From assembly GCA_018433765.1 (NCBI GenBank), contig JAHDQO010000021.1, positions 124,001-188,000 on the forward strand: a DNA stretch of 64,000 nt, written 5' to 3'. The stretch comes from Tissierellales bacterium (GTDB lineage Bacteria > Bacillota > Clostridia > Tissierellales > Sedimentibacteraceae). The notes beneath the pieces are model-generated. The model did not search any database. It saw nothing but the letters and a program-made list of their open reading frames with translations, and had not been told where the DNA came from. Below are positions 52,514 to 61,399 of this stretch, in pieces (position 1 is the first letter of the stretch; each line of letters begins with the position of its first letter). The position numbers were made by a program, and so were the translations under genes.

Positions 52514-54322
52514 TTACTTATAATAATAATCAGTTATGTTGTGCCACCTTTCTTTTAACAAATAAGCTGCTCTCTTAGGCTTTCTTTGTCGTGTAAAAAT
52601 ACCTTTCTTATTACCTTCTACTCTTCCAACTTCTTGTGCAGTAGCAAAATCAGCAAAATTCCATACTTGTTCTCCTACAAAAAAATTCATCTCATCAAAT
52701 ACTTTATGATAAATATTCAGAAATTTTTCTTGATATTCTTCTGTCCACATTGAAGCTGTAGTTGATGTAAGTCCAATTATTGTATCTGTTCCATATTCAG
52801 TCATTATGACTGGCTTTTTATGCAAATCCCACCACCATAAAAGCTCTCTTCTTAATAAATCTTCTGCATAATCTAAATTAGCCGAGCTAATATACCAACC
52901 ATAATACCTATTCAATGATACAACATCTACTAAATCAGCTACTCTGCTATTTACAGGTATTGAGCCATTATGTTCTACAATTGTTATTGGTCTAGTATTA
53001 TCTAATTGTCTAATTAAATCAACGATAGGTTTAAAATATTCATATGCACCTTCTTCTTCTGAAGCAGGTTCATTAGCTACACTCCACATCACAACACATG
53101 GATGATTTTTATCTCTTGAAATTAGTTCTTTCATAACTTTTATGTGATTTCCTTGACATTTTACCACGTTCCAAGTATTTGGAAATGTTAATCTTTCTAT
53201 TGTATCAAGGTTAATATAATCATCTTCTGTAGTACTTAGATTAAAATTCAAACCAACAGCAGGAGATTCATCAATGACTACTATACCTTCTTCATCTGCT
53301 AATCTCATAATTTCTTCAGAATACGGATAATGAGAAGTTCTAAATGAATTTGCACCAATCCATTTCATAAGACTAAAATCTTTAACATTCATAACTTCAT
53401 TGTATCCCCGTCCATTAACATATCCATCTTCATGTTTTCCAAAACCTTTAAAATAAAATGGTTTTCCATTTATTAAAAACTGATTATCTTTTACTTTTAC
53501 TGTTCTTATTCCAAACTTTTCGTCATAGACATCAATCATTTTATTATCTTTATTTAATAATCTTATTTTTAAGGTATAAAGATAACCTCTACCCGGCTCC
53601 CATAATATTGGATTATTAATTGTAATTATATCTTTTTCACCACTACCTCTTGCTATTATTTGATTGTTTTCATCAATTATATCAACTTCTAAATTATATC
53701 CTCCGTGTTTTTCAATACTATATTCAACATAACCTAATTTCTGCTGTATATCAGTTTTAATTGTTATGTCTTTAATATATTGATTGGGTGTGCAATATAA
53801 TTTGACTGGTCTATGAATGCCGCTATAATTAAAGAAATCAAAATAATATTTTAATTTTTTATACTTGTTTGAACGGGTTTGTACTTCTCCAATAGGTATT
53901 GTTGTAAAATCTAAAATGTTATCAACAGCAATAGTTATTCTATTTTTTTCTGTCCACAGTAATTCATTAGTTATATCCGCTTCAAATGGTGTATATCCTC
54001 CTATATGTTCTAACACTTTTTTGCCATTTATCCATACTTTTGCATTATGAGTAGCACTGCCTATACGTATAACCGTTCTCATGTTTTTCCATGACTCTGG
54101 AACTATAAACTCTCTTTCATACCAAACTAAACCTATATGATCTCGTATTTCTTCGTCTTCGTAAATATCATTATAGCTTGCAGGAACTGGCATTTTAATA
54201 GTATTTGTAAGTTCTTTTTCATACCATTTATTTTTCATACCTTCTCCGTTATCTAGCTTAAATCTCCAAATGCTATTTAATTCTTTAACTTGTCGTGATA
54301 TTGTATCAATAGGATATAACAT
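52514..54322 (-). CDS. uidA: beta-glucuronidase (GH2)
   Basis: A 602-residue cytoplasmic enzyme of glycoside hydrolase family 2, the same length as E. coli GusA and alike at both ends. Acid/base Glu in MWSVANEPASEEE, nucleophile Glu in VIMTEYGTDT. The N-x-K motif that recognises the glucuronate carboxylate is present in NKKGIFTRQRKPK, arguing for a true glucuronidase rather than a beta-galactosidase. No extra loop 1 of gut bacterial types is evident. First gene of an operon with the GPH symporter, transcribed divergently from an AraC regulator. ATG at 54322 follows GAGGG. Confidence 0.93.
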   Translation of the reverse strand: MLYPIDTISRQVKELNSIWRFKLDNGEGMKNKWYEKELTNTIKMPVPASYNDIYEDEEIRDHIGLVWYEREFIVPESWKNMRTVIRIGSATHNAKVWINGKKVLEHIGGYTPFEADITNELLWTEKNRITIAVDNILDFTTIPIGEVQTRSNKYKKLKYYFDFFNYSGIHRPVKLYCTPNQYIKDITIKTDIQQKLGYVEYSIEKHGGYNLEVDIIDENNQIIARGSGEKDIITINNPILWEPGRGYLYTLKIRLLNKDNKMIDVYDEKFGIRTVKVKDNQFLINGKPFYFKGFGKHEDGYVNGRGYNEVMNVKDFSLMKWIGANSFRTSHYPYSEEIMRLADEEGIVVIDESPAVGLNFNLSTTEDDYINLDTIERLTFPNTWNVVKCQGNHIKVMKELISRDKNHPCVVMWSVANEPASEEEGAYEYFKPIVDLIRQLDNTRPITIVEHNGSIPVNSRVADLVDVVSLNRYYGWYISSANLDYAEDLLRRELLWWWDLHKKPVIMTEYGTDTIIGLTSTTASMWTEEYQEKFLNIYHKVFDEMNFFVGEQVWNFADFATAQEVGRVEGNKKGIFTRQRKPKRAAYLLKERWHNITDYYYK

Positions 54323-54547
54323 ATTAATTCCCTCTCTATTAATAATTTTTTACTCTTTTAGAAATTATAAGTTACAAATTACATTTTTGTTGATATTTGG
54401 TCTGCTATTGTATATTATATAATCAACAGATCATATAAAACCTTCAAATTTATTACTTATTTTAGTACATTTTTGTAATTATTCTGAAACTTAAAGAAAT
54501 CAATCCTATTCATAAATTTAATATATTATTCTAAAGGTGTGATTTTA

Positions 54548-55714
54548 ATGAATTATGAAGATATTTATTATTTAGTTGATATTATTCATACTTTTGTCAA
54601 TATCAATGGTACTTTTTACGATAATAATGGTACTTTAATCTTTAAAATCAAAAAAAATGTACCTATTAAAATAAACAATTCTTTTAGTACAAAAATTATT
54701 AAAAATATAATTAATATGTTATTATATAAGCCTTACAATCATGTATATATTTACAAAGATCAACTTAATATGCATTATATGTCCACTCTTGTAAATGATG
54801 AAGGTCTCATTATTTTGGGTCCATACTTGTCCAATAATCCTGTTAATATTAAAGATCATCTTCTTGATTATATGAATACTTTACCTATTTTAAATAGACC
54901 AAAATTAATGAAAATTTGTGACTTAATAAATTCAATAAAATCAAAAACAATCATAAGCAGTGAGATTAATACTAATTTTCCAATTAAAGAACATACACCA
55001 AGATTAGTTAATAATTCCATTGAACATACTCAAACCATAAGCAATATCATTAATCAGCGATATAAATTGGAAAATGAAATTTTACATCTTATTAGTTATG
55101 GTAATTTTGAAGAAGTTAAGAAAATATTTTTAAATCATAGAAACATAATGACTTTAGACGATAGAATACCTGATAACCCATTAAGATGTGCTAAAAATTA
55201 TTTAATTATTGATAATACTGCATTTAGAAAAGCTATTGAATTAGCAGGAGTTCCTCCTATTTATATACACAATATATCAGAAAAGTTCGCATTAAAAATA
55301 GAGAAAATTACTTCAATGGAAGAATATTATGAATTACTTGCTGTAATGATTGAAGAATACTGCATTCTAGCTAACAAGCACTCTACACAATCTTACAGTC
55401 CAATAGTTAAGCAAACAATTGAATTTATAATGTCAAATGTTAATCAAAAACTATCAACTAAATATATTGCTGACCAGCTTCATATAAATGCTTCTTATTT
55501 ATCAAGACAGTTTAAAATTGAAACTGGGAAGACTCTAGTAAAATATATTCAAGAAATAAAAATTGATGAATCTAAGTATTACTTACTTCAAGGCAATCAT
55601 TTAATAACACAAATAGCATATTTATTAGGCTTTAATGATTCTAATTATTTTACTAGAGTTTTTAAAAAAATAACAGGTACTACTCCTCATAAATTTGTTA
55701 AAGATTCAAGCTAA
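54548..55714 (+). CDS. AraC-family regulator of the glucuronide locus
   Basis: A regulator of about 388 residues. The C-terminal 100 residues are the AraC double helix-turn-helix (KYIADQLHINASYLSRQFKIETG and ITQIAYLLGFNDSNYFTRVFKK). The first 280 residues form a sensory region of a type common in Clostridia (a PAS-like N-terminus and a helical YSIRK-type linker), family not certain. Transcribed divergently from the glucuronidase gene with a 225-base shared region, so it likely controls that operon. ATG at 54548 has AAAGGTG 8 bases upstream. Confidence 0.85.
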   Translation: MNYEDIYYLVDIIHTFVNINGTFYDNNGTLIFKIKKNVPIKINNSFSTKIIKNIINMLLYKPYNHVYIYKDQLNMHYMSTLVNDEGLIILGPYLSNNPVNIKDHLLDYMNTLPILNRPKLMKICDLINSIKSKTIISSEINTNFPIKEHTPRLVNNSIEHTQTISNIINQRYKLENEILHLISYGNFEEVKKIFLNHRNIMTLDDRIPDNPLRCAKNYLIIDNTAFRKAIELAGVPPIYIHNISEKFALKIEKITSMEEYYELLAVMIEEYCILANKHSTQSYSPIVKQTIEFIMSNVNQKLSTKYIADQLHINASYLSRQFKIETGKTLVKYIQEIKIDESKYYLLQGNHLITQIAYLLGFNDSNYFTRVFKKITGTTPHKFVKDSS

Positions 55715-55743
55715 TAATAGTTTTTAGATTATATTACAGTTAG

Positions 55744-56685
55744 CTAATTCATATGATGTTTACTCATTCTTTTTTTTAGAATTTTAATCATTACTATTAG
55801 AATAAAGTAAACAGGTATAGTAAGAAGTAAAATACTATAAAAATAAAATAATAAAGAATATGTTGATGTATTAAAACCCATAATACATGTTTGACTAATT
55901 AAATATGCTACAGGAATTGCAGCTATCTTTCCTATTATACGGCTTGTTTTTTTCTGTTTTCTAAATACAAACCATATAATGCCACAAACTATAATCGCTG
56001 CTATGCATAATAAAGTATAATATGCTAAAGTTAATCGCGGAAGAGTTACAATCGTACCTTCATTATCTTCTCCATATATTAAACGGTCGTATTTATCTAC
56101 TGTAATTTTATTTGAGTAGTCGGTGTAATAATAAATGGACTTTACTTTATTGTAGCTGCCATCATCATTTGCGTTTAATATAAAACTCTGCTCTTTTCCT
56201 TTTGATATATATTTATTCCACAGTGTATTCCAAACGGTTATATGATAAATGTATTCTTCTGTTGTGTTATTATTTTCTCTTTCTGGATAGCCACTTGAAT
56301 CATAACCTCCCACTTCATCGTTTAAAGTTACTAGGATGCTTCCATTTTCGTAGGAATTAAATTTAATTAAATTATCATTGTATTCTAGCAAAATTGGAGT
56401 ATTCATCCATACTAAGACTAACATTAATATTGCAGTAACAGCTGCTACAGTTATTACTATAATATTTAATTTTTTCTTATTCATTTTCTTTTTTAGAGTA
56501 GTCATAGGAGCAACTATCGTATCAGCGGGAATAATTACTTTTTCCTGCATTTCTTTAAGCTGATTATAACATTCATCACAGCCTTCAATATGTTCTTCTA
56601 TCATTTTTCTAGTATCAAAACTTGCTAAATTTTCAACATAGATAGGTAATAAGTCCCTAACAATATCACAACTTATTTTTTTCAT
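55744..56685 (-). CDS. anti-sigma factor with zf-HC2 domain
   Basis: A 313-residue membrane protein. The N-terminal zinc-binding anti-sigma motif is complete: Cys near residue 5, then HIEGCDEC (H-x3-C-x2-C) near 33-40. A helix at about 73-93 is followed by an outside domain of about 130 residues and three further helices at about 220-305. It overlaps the sigma factor gene by 20 bases, so it is the cognate inhibitor. The outside domain would sense envelope stress; the signal is unknown. Confidence 0.88.
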   Translation of the reverse strand: MKKISCDIVRDLLPIYVENLASFDTRKMIEEHIEGCDECYNQLKEMQEKVIIPADTIVAPMTTLKKKMNKKKLNIIVITVAAVTAILMLVLVWMNTPILLEYNDNLIKFNSYENGSILVTLNDEVGGYDSSGYPERENNNTTEEYIYHITVWNTLWNKYISKGKEQSFILNANDDGSYNKVKSIYYYTDYSNKITVDKYDRLIYGEDNEGTIVTLPRLTLAYYTLLCIAAIIVCGIIWFVFRKQKKTSRIIGKIAAIPVAYLISQTCIMGFNTSTYSLLFYFYSILLLTIPVYFILIVMIKILKKRMSKHHMN

Positions 56686-57169
56686 TCACAAATCCCTCCA
56701 ATTGATTTTGAATCTTTTTTCTTGCACGATGATAAGTAACACATGACCAATTTTCACTTCTACCAAAAATTTTACCAATTTGTAAGAAAGATAATTCTCC
56801 AAAAACTCGTAATGTAAACACTTCTTTGTATGGTTCTGATAATTTGTGTAGAATAATATGAATTTTAGAAGCAGTTTCTTTGTCTGCTAAATTTTCTTCT
56901 AAACTTATTGAGTCATCATGTATATCAAATTTATCTAAATCTGTCACTTTACCATGCTTTCTGAGATAAGAATAATAACTGTTCTTTGCAATCTGACACA
57001 GCCAAACTCGAACATCACATGTTCTATTAAAGCTATCTAAAGCATTCATAGCCTTAAAAAATGTTTCACTTGTTATATCTTCTGCAATACTATCATTTTG
57101 TGATAATCCTTTAACAAAAAGGAATACATCTTTAAAGTACATTTGATATATCTTTTCAAACTCTGTCAC
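56666..57169 (-). CDS. ECF-type RNA polymerase sigma factor
   Basis: A 167-residue sigma-70 family factor with only regions 2 and 4. Region 2: VFLFVKGLSQNDSIAEDITSETFFKAMNAL and VRVWLCQIAKNSYYSYLRKHG. Region 4: LSEPYKEVFTLRVFGELSFLQIGKIFGRSENWSCVTYHRARKKI. The GTG at 57169 has AGGAG 8 bases upstream. Paired with the overlapping anti-sigma gene; such loci are usually autoregulated. Targets not evident. Confidence 0.9.
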   Translation of the reverse strand: MTEFEKIYQMYFKDVFLFVKGLSQNDSIAEDITSETFFKAMNALDSFNRTCDVRVWLCQIAKNSYYSYLRKHGKVTDLDKFDIHDDSISLEENLADKETASKIHIILHKLSEPYKEVFTLRVFGELSFLQIGKIFGRSENWSCVTYHRARKKIQNQLEGFVNEKNKL

Positions 57170-57273
57170 TTTTTCATCTCCTTACATATAAGACTCAGTA
57201 ATCAAAAATATCTTACAAGTTTTTTTTAATTTTTAAATACTTATATTGTAACAATAACCATATGTAAAAAAAT

Positions 57274-57470
57274 AGAGAACCAATAAGTTCTCTCAGATTG
57301 TTGACAAAGTCAACAAGATGACAGGCTTTTGAGAAACTCGAAGTTCGAGGCGTGCCGAAAGCGAGTAAGCGGAGCGTATATAGAAATACGTGAGCATTCT
57401 CGATTGAGGCAACAACGATGAAATTCGGGTTTGTCAATAGCCTGAGAGAACCAATAAGTTCTCTCAGATT
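57274..57470. repeat. 145-bp structured element inside a duplicated terminator (copy 1)
   Basis: Core 57300-57444 starts GTTGACAAAGTCAAC (hairpin) and ends TTTGTCAATAGCCTG, so TTGACAAA/TTTGTCAA form terminal inverted repeats. Internal hairpins: CTCGAAGTTCGAG and CGTATATAGAAATACG. The core is flanked by an exact 26-base direct repeat (57274-57299 and 57445-57470) that is itself a terminator hairpin, GAGAAC-CAATAA-GTTCTC. The T-run for minus-strand transcripts lies next to the left copy. See 61400-61592 for the second copy. Confidence 0.82.
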
Positions 57471-57492
57471 ACAAAGATGCCTATTAAATTGT

Positions 57493-57687
57493 TTATTCAG
57501 AAGCTTGTATTGCTCCCATTGGGCAGTAGTCTATGCATTTTTTACATTTGATACATTTTCCTTGATCTATTGTAGGCGCTCTATATCCTTTTTGTTTTAT
57601 TGCATCTACGGGACATACTGTTCTAGCAGGACATACATGATTCTCAACGCATCTTACGTTGTCTACTATTACTTTAATTTTAAACAC
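57493..57687 (-). CDS. ferredoxin-like 4Fe-4S protein
   Basis: A 61-64-residue electron carrier. The C-terminal cluster motif CIKCKKCIDYCPMGAI is canonical. The N-terminal half has Cys in RCVENHVCPARTVCPVDAI, a non-standard spacing that may bind a second cluster with partner ligands or be a relic. The GTG at 57687 overlaps the AAGGAG site, so an ATT at 57678, 8 bases past that site, is the better-placed start. Last gene of the gdt1-Nudix-deacylase unit, 31 bases after the deacylase; the doubled terminator at 57274-57470 follows. Confidence 0.85.
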   Translation of the reverse strand: MFKIKVIVDNVRCVENHVCPARTVCPVDAIKQKGYRAPTIDQGKCIKCKKCIDYCPMGAIQASE

Positions 57688-57718
57688 TCCTTATAAACAG
57701 TATTAAAAGTTATACTTG

Positions 57719-58213
57719 CTAGCTAATGCTTATTATATTTATTTTATTCCCACACCATTTTAAAAATTTACTTAAATCGTTAGCACTAAAATTTAGTGTA
57801 GATGTATTTATATTTGGATGGAAATTTACATATTCTTCTTTAAATATATCATAATCTAAATATACTATTACTTCATTTTCTTTATCGTTTATTAATCCAA
57901 ATATTGATACCGATCCTGGTGTTAAGCCAAGATATTTTATCATTCTTTTTTCTGATGCGAAGCCTATATTCTTCTCATTAATATTTTTTTCAAAATCATT
58001 TATATTTAATTTTTTATTTTCTTTAATTACTACTAGATAATGTTTATTTCCTTTCCCATTTCTCAAAAATAAGTTTTTACAATGTATGCCTTTTAAATCC
58101 GAAGTATATTTATTTGCTTCTTCACTAGTATAAACTGGCGGATGAGCTCGCTTTTCATAATTTATTTCCAATTTCTCAAGTATATCATATACTAATTTCT
58201 CTTTATCTTCCAT
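57719..58213 (-). CDS. YbaK/ProX-type aminoacyl-tRNA deacylase
   Basis: A 164-residue protein of the prolyl-tRNA-synthetase-associated editing family (PrdX/ProXp). Features: YDILEKLEINYEKRAHPPVYTSEEA at the N-terminus, KNLFLRNGKGNKHYLVVIKE and LGLTPGSVSIFGLIND. Such proteins remove alanine or another wrong amino acid from tRNA-Pro in trans. ATG at 58213 follows GGAGGT. Second from last in the operon. Confidence 0.88.
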   Translation of the reverse strand: MEDKEKLVYDILEKLEINYEKRAHPPVYTSEEANKYTSDLKGIHCKNLFLRNGKGNKHYLVVIKENKKLNINDFEKNINEKNIGFASEKRMIKYLGLTPGSVSIFGLINDKENEVIVYLDYDIFKEEYVNFHPNINTSTLNFSANDLSKFLKWCGNKINIISIS

Positions 58214-58237
58214 TATATTAACACCTCCAGTTACAAT

Positions 58238-58852
58238 CTATTTTATTTTTTTTATAAAATTGTAAATTATTTTAGCAGTCAACCCCCATATTATGTAATC
58301 ATTATATTTATAAAAATATACAGGATATTCAATATTTCCCCAGTTATAATTCTTACCATTTTGTATCATATTAGTTGGAAAAGTATCATCCATAACAGGC
58401 TTATATTTTATTTTATAAGATTTAGGCTCATTTTCTAAAAAGAATTCAAGAGGAACAGTAAAAAGCTTAGAAACTTCATCTTTATTATATATTAATTTAT
58501 TTACTTCTGTATCATGTAAATACCCAAGATAGGGATAAATAAAAAAATTATTTTTTCCAACTATATAATCTAGTCCAGATATTATTTCTATCTTTTCTTT
58601 ATCTATCCCTATTTCTTCATATGTTTCTCTAACTGCTGCTTCCTTAAAAGTTTCATCTAGTTCAACTTGTCCACCCGGAAAAGAAATTTCACCCGGCTGT
58701 CTGTCAATATTTAATGATCTTACTTCAAAAACTAAATGCATTTCTCCATTTATTTTTACTAATGGAACTAAAACTGAATAATAATAACTAACTTCTATTG
58801 GAGAAACTTTAGTTTTTTTAATTTTATTTCTAATCTCATCTAATTTCATCAT
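58238..58852 (-). CDS. Nudix hydrolase, CoA pyrophosphatase-like
   Basis: About 204 residues. The Nudix box is complete: GQVELDETFKEAAVRETYEEIG fits G-x5-E-x7-REUxEExGU. The upstream RQPGEISFPGG matches the UPF0035 signature of NudL/CoA diphosphatases, which cut coenzyme A to 4'-phosphopantetheine and ADP. The ATG at 58852 is favoured since AAGGTG lies 9 bases before it; a GTG at 58864 overlaps that site. Follows gdt1 by under 30 bases. Confidence 0.88.
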   Translation of the reverse strand: MMKLDEIRNKIKKTKVSPIEVSYYYSVLVPLVKINGEMHLVFEVRSLNIDRQPGEISFPGGQVELDETFKEAAVRETYEEIGIDKEKIEIISGLDYIVGKNNFFIYPYLGYLHDTEVNKLIYNKDEVSKLFTVPLEFFLENEPKSYKIKYKPVMDDTFPTNMIQNGKNYNWGNIEYPVYFYKYNDYIIWGLTAKIIYNFIKKIK

Positions 58853-58881
58853 ATTAACATTCACCTTGTTTAATTTTATTA

Positions 58882-59565
58882 CTAATTACTTTTATTTTTT
58901 TTCTTTTCACTTTTTTTTAATAAAAGCCTACTTATTAATAAACCAGCTATTATAATCAATACAACTATTAATAATGCTTTTCTATTTTCATATCCAATAA
59001 AAAATTCACTTGTATTAAATAGTTTCAGAATTCCAAATTGTAAAAAAATTATTCCTGATGCAATTTGGATTACTGTATTTGATATTTTATCTCCTATCTT
59101 TGCACCTATAAAAACACCTATGCAGCTTGTTACAAGCATTCCTGTAACAGTTCCTATAAGTATAAAGACAGGATATACTGCATCCATAGACAATGTCATA
59201 GCAGTTAACTGTGTTTTATCTCCTAATTCACCAATAAAGAAAGCACTGGCAACAGTTAAAACTGCCCCATGCTTAAAAGATTTCTTATTATCTTCATCAT
59301 CTTCATCATTTATTAAAGACCATAAGCCAAAAACAATAAATAATATACCTGCTAACACTTGAAGAATGTCTGGATTGATCAAATTTGATAGACATGATCC
59401 TAGCACTATTGCTATACTATGATTTATAACTACACCTATAAAAATACCTAAAAAAACTTGACCTGCATTGTATCTTGTTGCAAAAGTCATAGCAAGAATT
59501 TGAGTTTTATCACCCATTTCAGCTATAAATATAAAAAAGAATGCCTGTAAAAATTCTTGAATCAT
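58882..59565 (-). CDS. TMEM165/GDT1 (UPF0016) cation exporter
   Basis: A 227-residue membrane protein with six to seven helices and the two hallmark E-x-G-D-K/R-T/S motifs: IAEMGDKTQILAMTF near residue 15 and IGELGDKTQLTAMTL near 115. The central loop is acidic (NDEDDEDNKK). Characterised bacterial relatives such as MneA export manganese. ATG at 59565 follows GGAGG. It is first of a four-gene operon with Nudix, deacylase and ferredoxin. A leader with two terminators and a GTTTACA palindrome lies upstream, so expression is likely controlled. Confidence 0.9.
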   Translation of the reverse strand: MIQEFLQAFFFIFIAEMGDKTQILAMTFATRYNAGQVFLGIFIGVVINHSIAIVLGSCLSNLINPDILQVLAGILFIVFGLWSLINDEDDEDNKKSFKHGAVLTVASAFFIGELGDKTQLTAMTLSMDAVYPVFILIGTVTGMLVTSCIGVFIGAKIGDKISNTVIQIASGIIFLQFGILKLFNTSEFFIGYENRKALLIVVLIIIAGLLISRLLLKKSEKKKNKSN

Positions 59566-59596
59566 AAAACCTCCACAAGATAATTATATTATTAAT

Positions 59597-59615
59597 GTTT
59601 ACAATTAATGTAAAC
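59597..59615. promoter_or_regulatory. palindrome before gdt1
   Basis: GTTTACA-ATTAA-TGTAAAC, 31 bases before the gdt1 start. It could be an operator for a metal regulator; no family was matched. Confidence 0.5.
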
Positions 59616-59673
59616 CCATTTTTACCTTATTTATACTTTACACTTTATTCAAGCTTGAGTCAACCAAAAACAA

Positions 59674-59725
59674 ATGAGACCAGCAATTATAAGCTGGTCT
59701 CATGCCTCCTATATAAATTAGGAGG
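59674..59725 (-). terminator. second leader terminator of the gdt1 operon, with preceding hairpin
   Basis: Minus strand: hairpin CCTCCT/AGGAGG (59725-59705), then ATGAGACCAGC/GCTGGTCTCAT (59703-59674) followed by TTTGTTTTT. It is a strong intrinsic terminator 109 bases before the gdt1 start. Confidence 0.75.
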
Positions 59726-59928
59726 ACTATTGTATTATGGATAAAATAGCAACTAATTTATAGAAAGATATCTCAACTTACTTTATCATCTAGTATCGAC
59801 TTCCTTCCCTTTATTATTAAGTTGTTTTTACCCTACAAAAATATTATATCCATTTCAATTTGTTTTATAATGGAACCTAATGGTAACCTAACAAATTTTT
59901 TTTAGAACAATTAACTTATAAGAAAAAA

Positions 59929-59950
59929 GAGGCCGGCATTTGCCGACCTC
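59929..59950 (-). terminator. first leader terminator upstream of gdt1
   Basis: Minus strand GAGGTCGGC-AAAT-GCCGGCCTC then six T. A GCTTCT/AGAAGC hairpin lies just before it (about 59953-59971). Its upstream transcript has no gene, so it may end a short RNA. Confidence 0.72.
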
Positions 59951-60269
59951 AGCTTCTTTTATTTAGAAGCATTAATAGGAGTACTCCATTTTATTTAAGA
60001 TTAAAAATATAACAATTTTATAAAAAGTATTTTTTACTTTTTTTACTTTAGTTATATAATTAATCTGTAATATTATTATGTACTTTTTATTTTTTATTAT
60101 GCAGGAATTTGATGGTAATTTTAACACGAAATTTGTATTATATTTTTACTATTATTATATAAATTAAATATAATAATATTTTTAATTTGATTTTAATTTA
60201 GTATTAATATAATATAAATAATTGAGGTTTATTATAGTATTAGTAAATTATATATACGAGGTATAAATT

Positions 60270-61385
60270 ATGGAAAAGAATTTAAACATAGTTATAACAA
60301 CTGCTCCTTTTGGAAATGGTCACAAAATGGTAGCTAATGCTTTAAAAAATGCTTTTATCAAAAAAGGATATAACAACATTAAAGTTGTAGATATATTTAC
60401 TGAATCACATCCAAAAATTACAGATGGAATTAAAAAAGCTTATATAAAAAGTTATGATTATAAGTACGCATATTCTTTCTTTTATTATGGTGTAAACAAA
60501 ATTGCTGATAATGAAAAAATAATTAGACCATATACTAAGTTTGGTACAAATAGTTTAAATAAATTAATAAAAGAATTTGAACCTGATATAATCATTAATA
60601 CTTATCCATTATCCTTTGTAAAAGGAACTAAATACAAAGCAGAAAAAAACGTTAGCATACCAGTCTTTAACGTTATAACAGATTTCTGCGTTCATAAGTT
60701 ATGGATAAGTGAAGAAATTGATAAATTTTATATAGCAACTCAGGAACTTCAAGAAGAACTAGAAAAAATGAATATTCCTATTGAAAAAACTGTTGTATCA
60801 GGTATTCCTATAAGAGATAGTTTTGAAAAGTCATTAAATACAAATTATTTATATGAAAAATATAATTTTAACAGAAATAAAAAAACAATTTTAATCAGTG
60901 CTGGTGCTTTCGGAGTATTAAAAGATATTAAAAGTATATGTAAAAAACTATGTTCATATAGTAATTTGCAAGTTGCAGTAGTTTGTGGAAACAACAAAGA
61001 ACTTAAAAACGAACTTGACAGTTTATGCATTAACAATTTGAAAGCATTCGGCTTTATAGAAAATATTCACGAATTATATAATATATCAAATTGTATGATT
61101 ACAAAACCGGGAGGAATTACATTAAGTGAAGCATTGGCGGTACAAATACCATTAATATTATTTAATCCAATCCCCGGTCAAGAAAAAGAAAATGCACTAT
61201 TTTTTAAAGAAAAAGGAGCTGCTGTAATAGCTAACAACAAAGGCGAAATAATAAGTAATATACTACATTTATGTACTAATGATAATGAATCAAATAAAAT
61301 GAAAGAGAATATGAAAAAAATATATAATAAATATTCAACATATACTATAGTTGATGATGTACTTCTTAGTGTAGAAGGTTTTTAA
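60270..61385 (+). CDS. UgtP-like glycolipid glycosyltransferase (GT28)
   Basis: A 371-residue GT-B enzyme of the MGDG synthase / diacylglycerol glucosyltransferase family. N-terminal TAPFGNGHKMVANAL matches the G-N/A-G-H acceptor-lipid motif. The C-terminal KPGGITLSEALAVQIP and GQEKENA match the UDP-sugar site. It would transfer glucose or galactose to diacylglycerol on the inner membrane face. ATG at 60270 follows GAGGT. Monocistronic; the second structured element lies in its terminator. Confidence 0.9.
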   Translation: MEKNLNIVITTAPFGNGHKMVANALKNAFIKKGYNNIKVVDIFTESHPKITDGIKKAYIKSYDYKYAYSFFYYGVNKIADNEKIIRPYTKFGTNSLNKLIKEFEPDIIINTYPLSFVKGTKYKAEKNVSIPVFNVITDFCVHKLWISEEIDKFYIATQELQEELEKMNIPIEKTVVSGIPIRDSFEKSLNTNYLYEKYNFNRNKKTILISAGAFGVLKDIKSICKKLCSYSNLQVAVVCGNNKELKNELDSLCINNLKAFGFIENIHELYNISNCMITKPGGITLSEALAVQIPLILFNPIPGQEKENALFFKEKGAAVIANNKGEIISNILHLCTNDNESNKMKENMKKIYNKYSTYTIVDDVLLSVEGF

Positions 61386-61399
61386 TTAATGTGTTTAAA

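Larger units (their letters stand above)
59566..60269. other. 704-base divergent leader region
   Basis: Between divergent gdt1 and the UgtP-like gene. No coding frame supported. It contains two minus-strand terminators about 245 bases apart, each preceded by a hairpin, plus the palindrome at 59597-59615. This suggests attenuation or small RNAs; it does not match a riboswitch class I can name (yybP-ykoY was considered). Confidence 0.5.

Noticed and set aside
57213-57437. Minus-strand reading frame across the structured element, repeated at 61382-61585
   Set aside because: Both frames lie wholly within the 145-bp repeat and its flanks, have no ribosome site, and are explained by the conserved non-coding sequence.
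59640-59960. yybP-ykoY manganese riboswitch before gdt1
   Set aside because: The expected GGGGAGUA and GACCUUU-type core blocks could not be found; only terminators and hairpins are clear.
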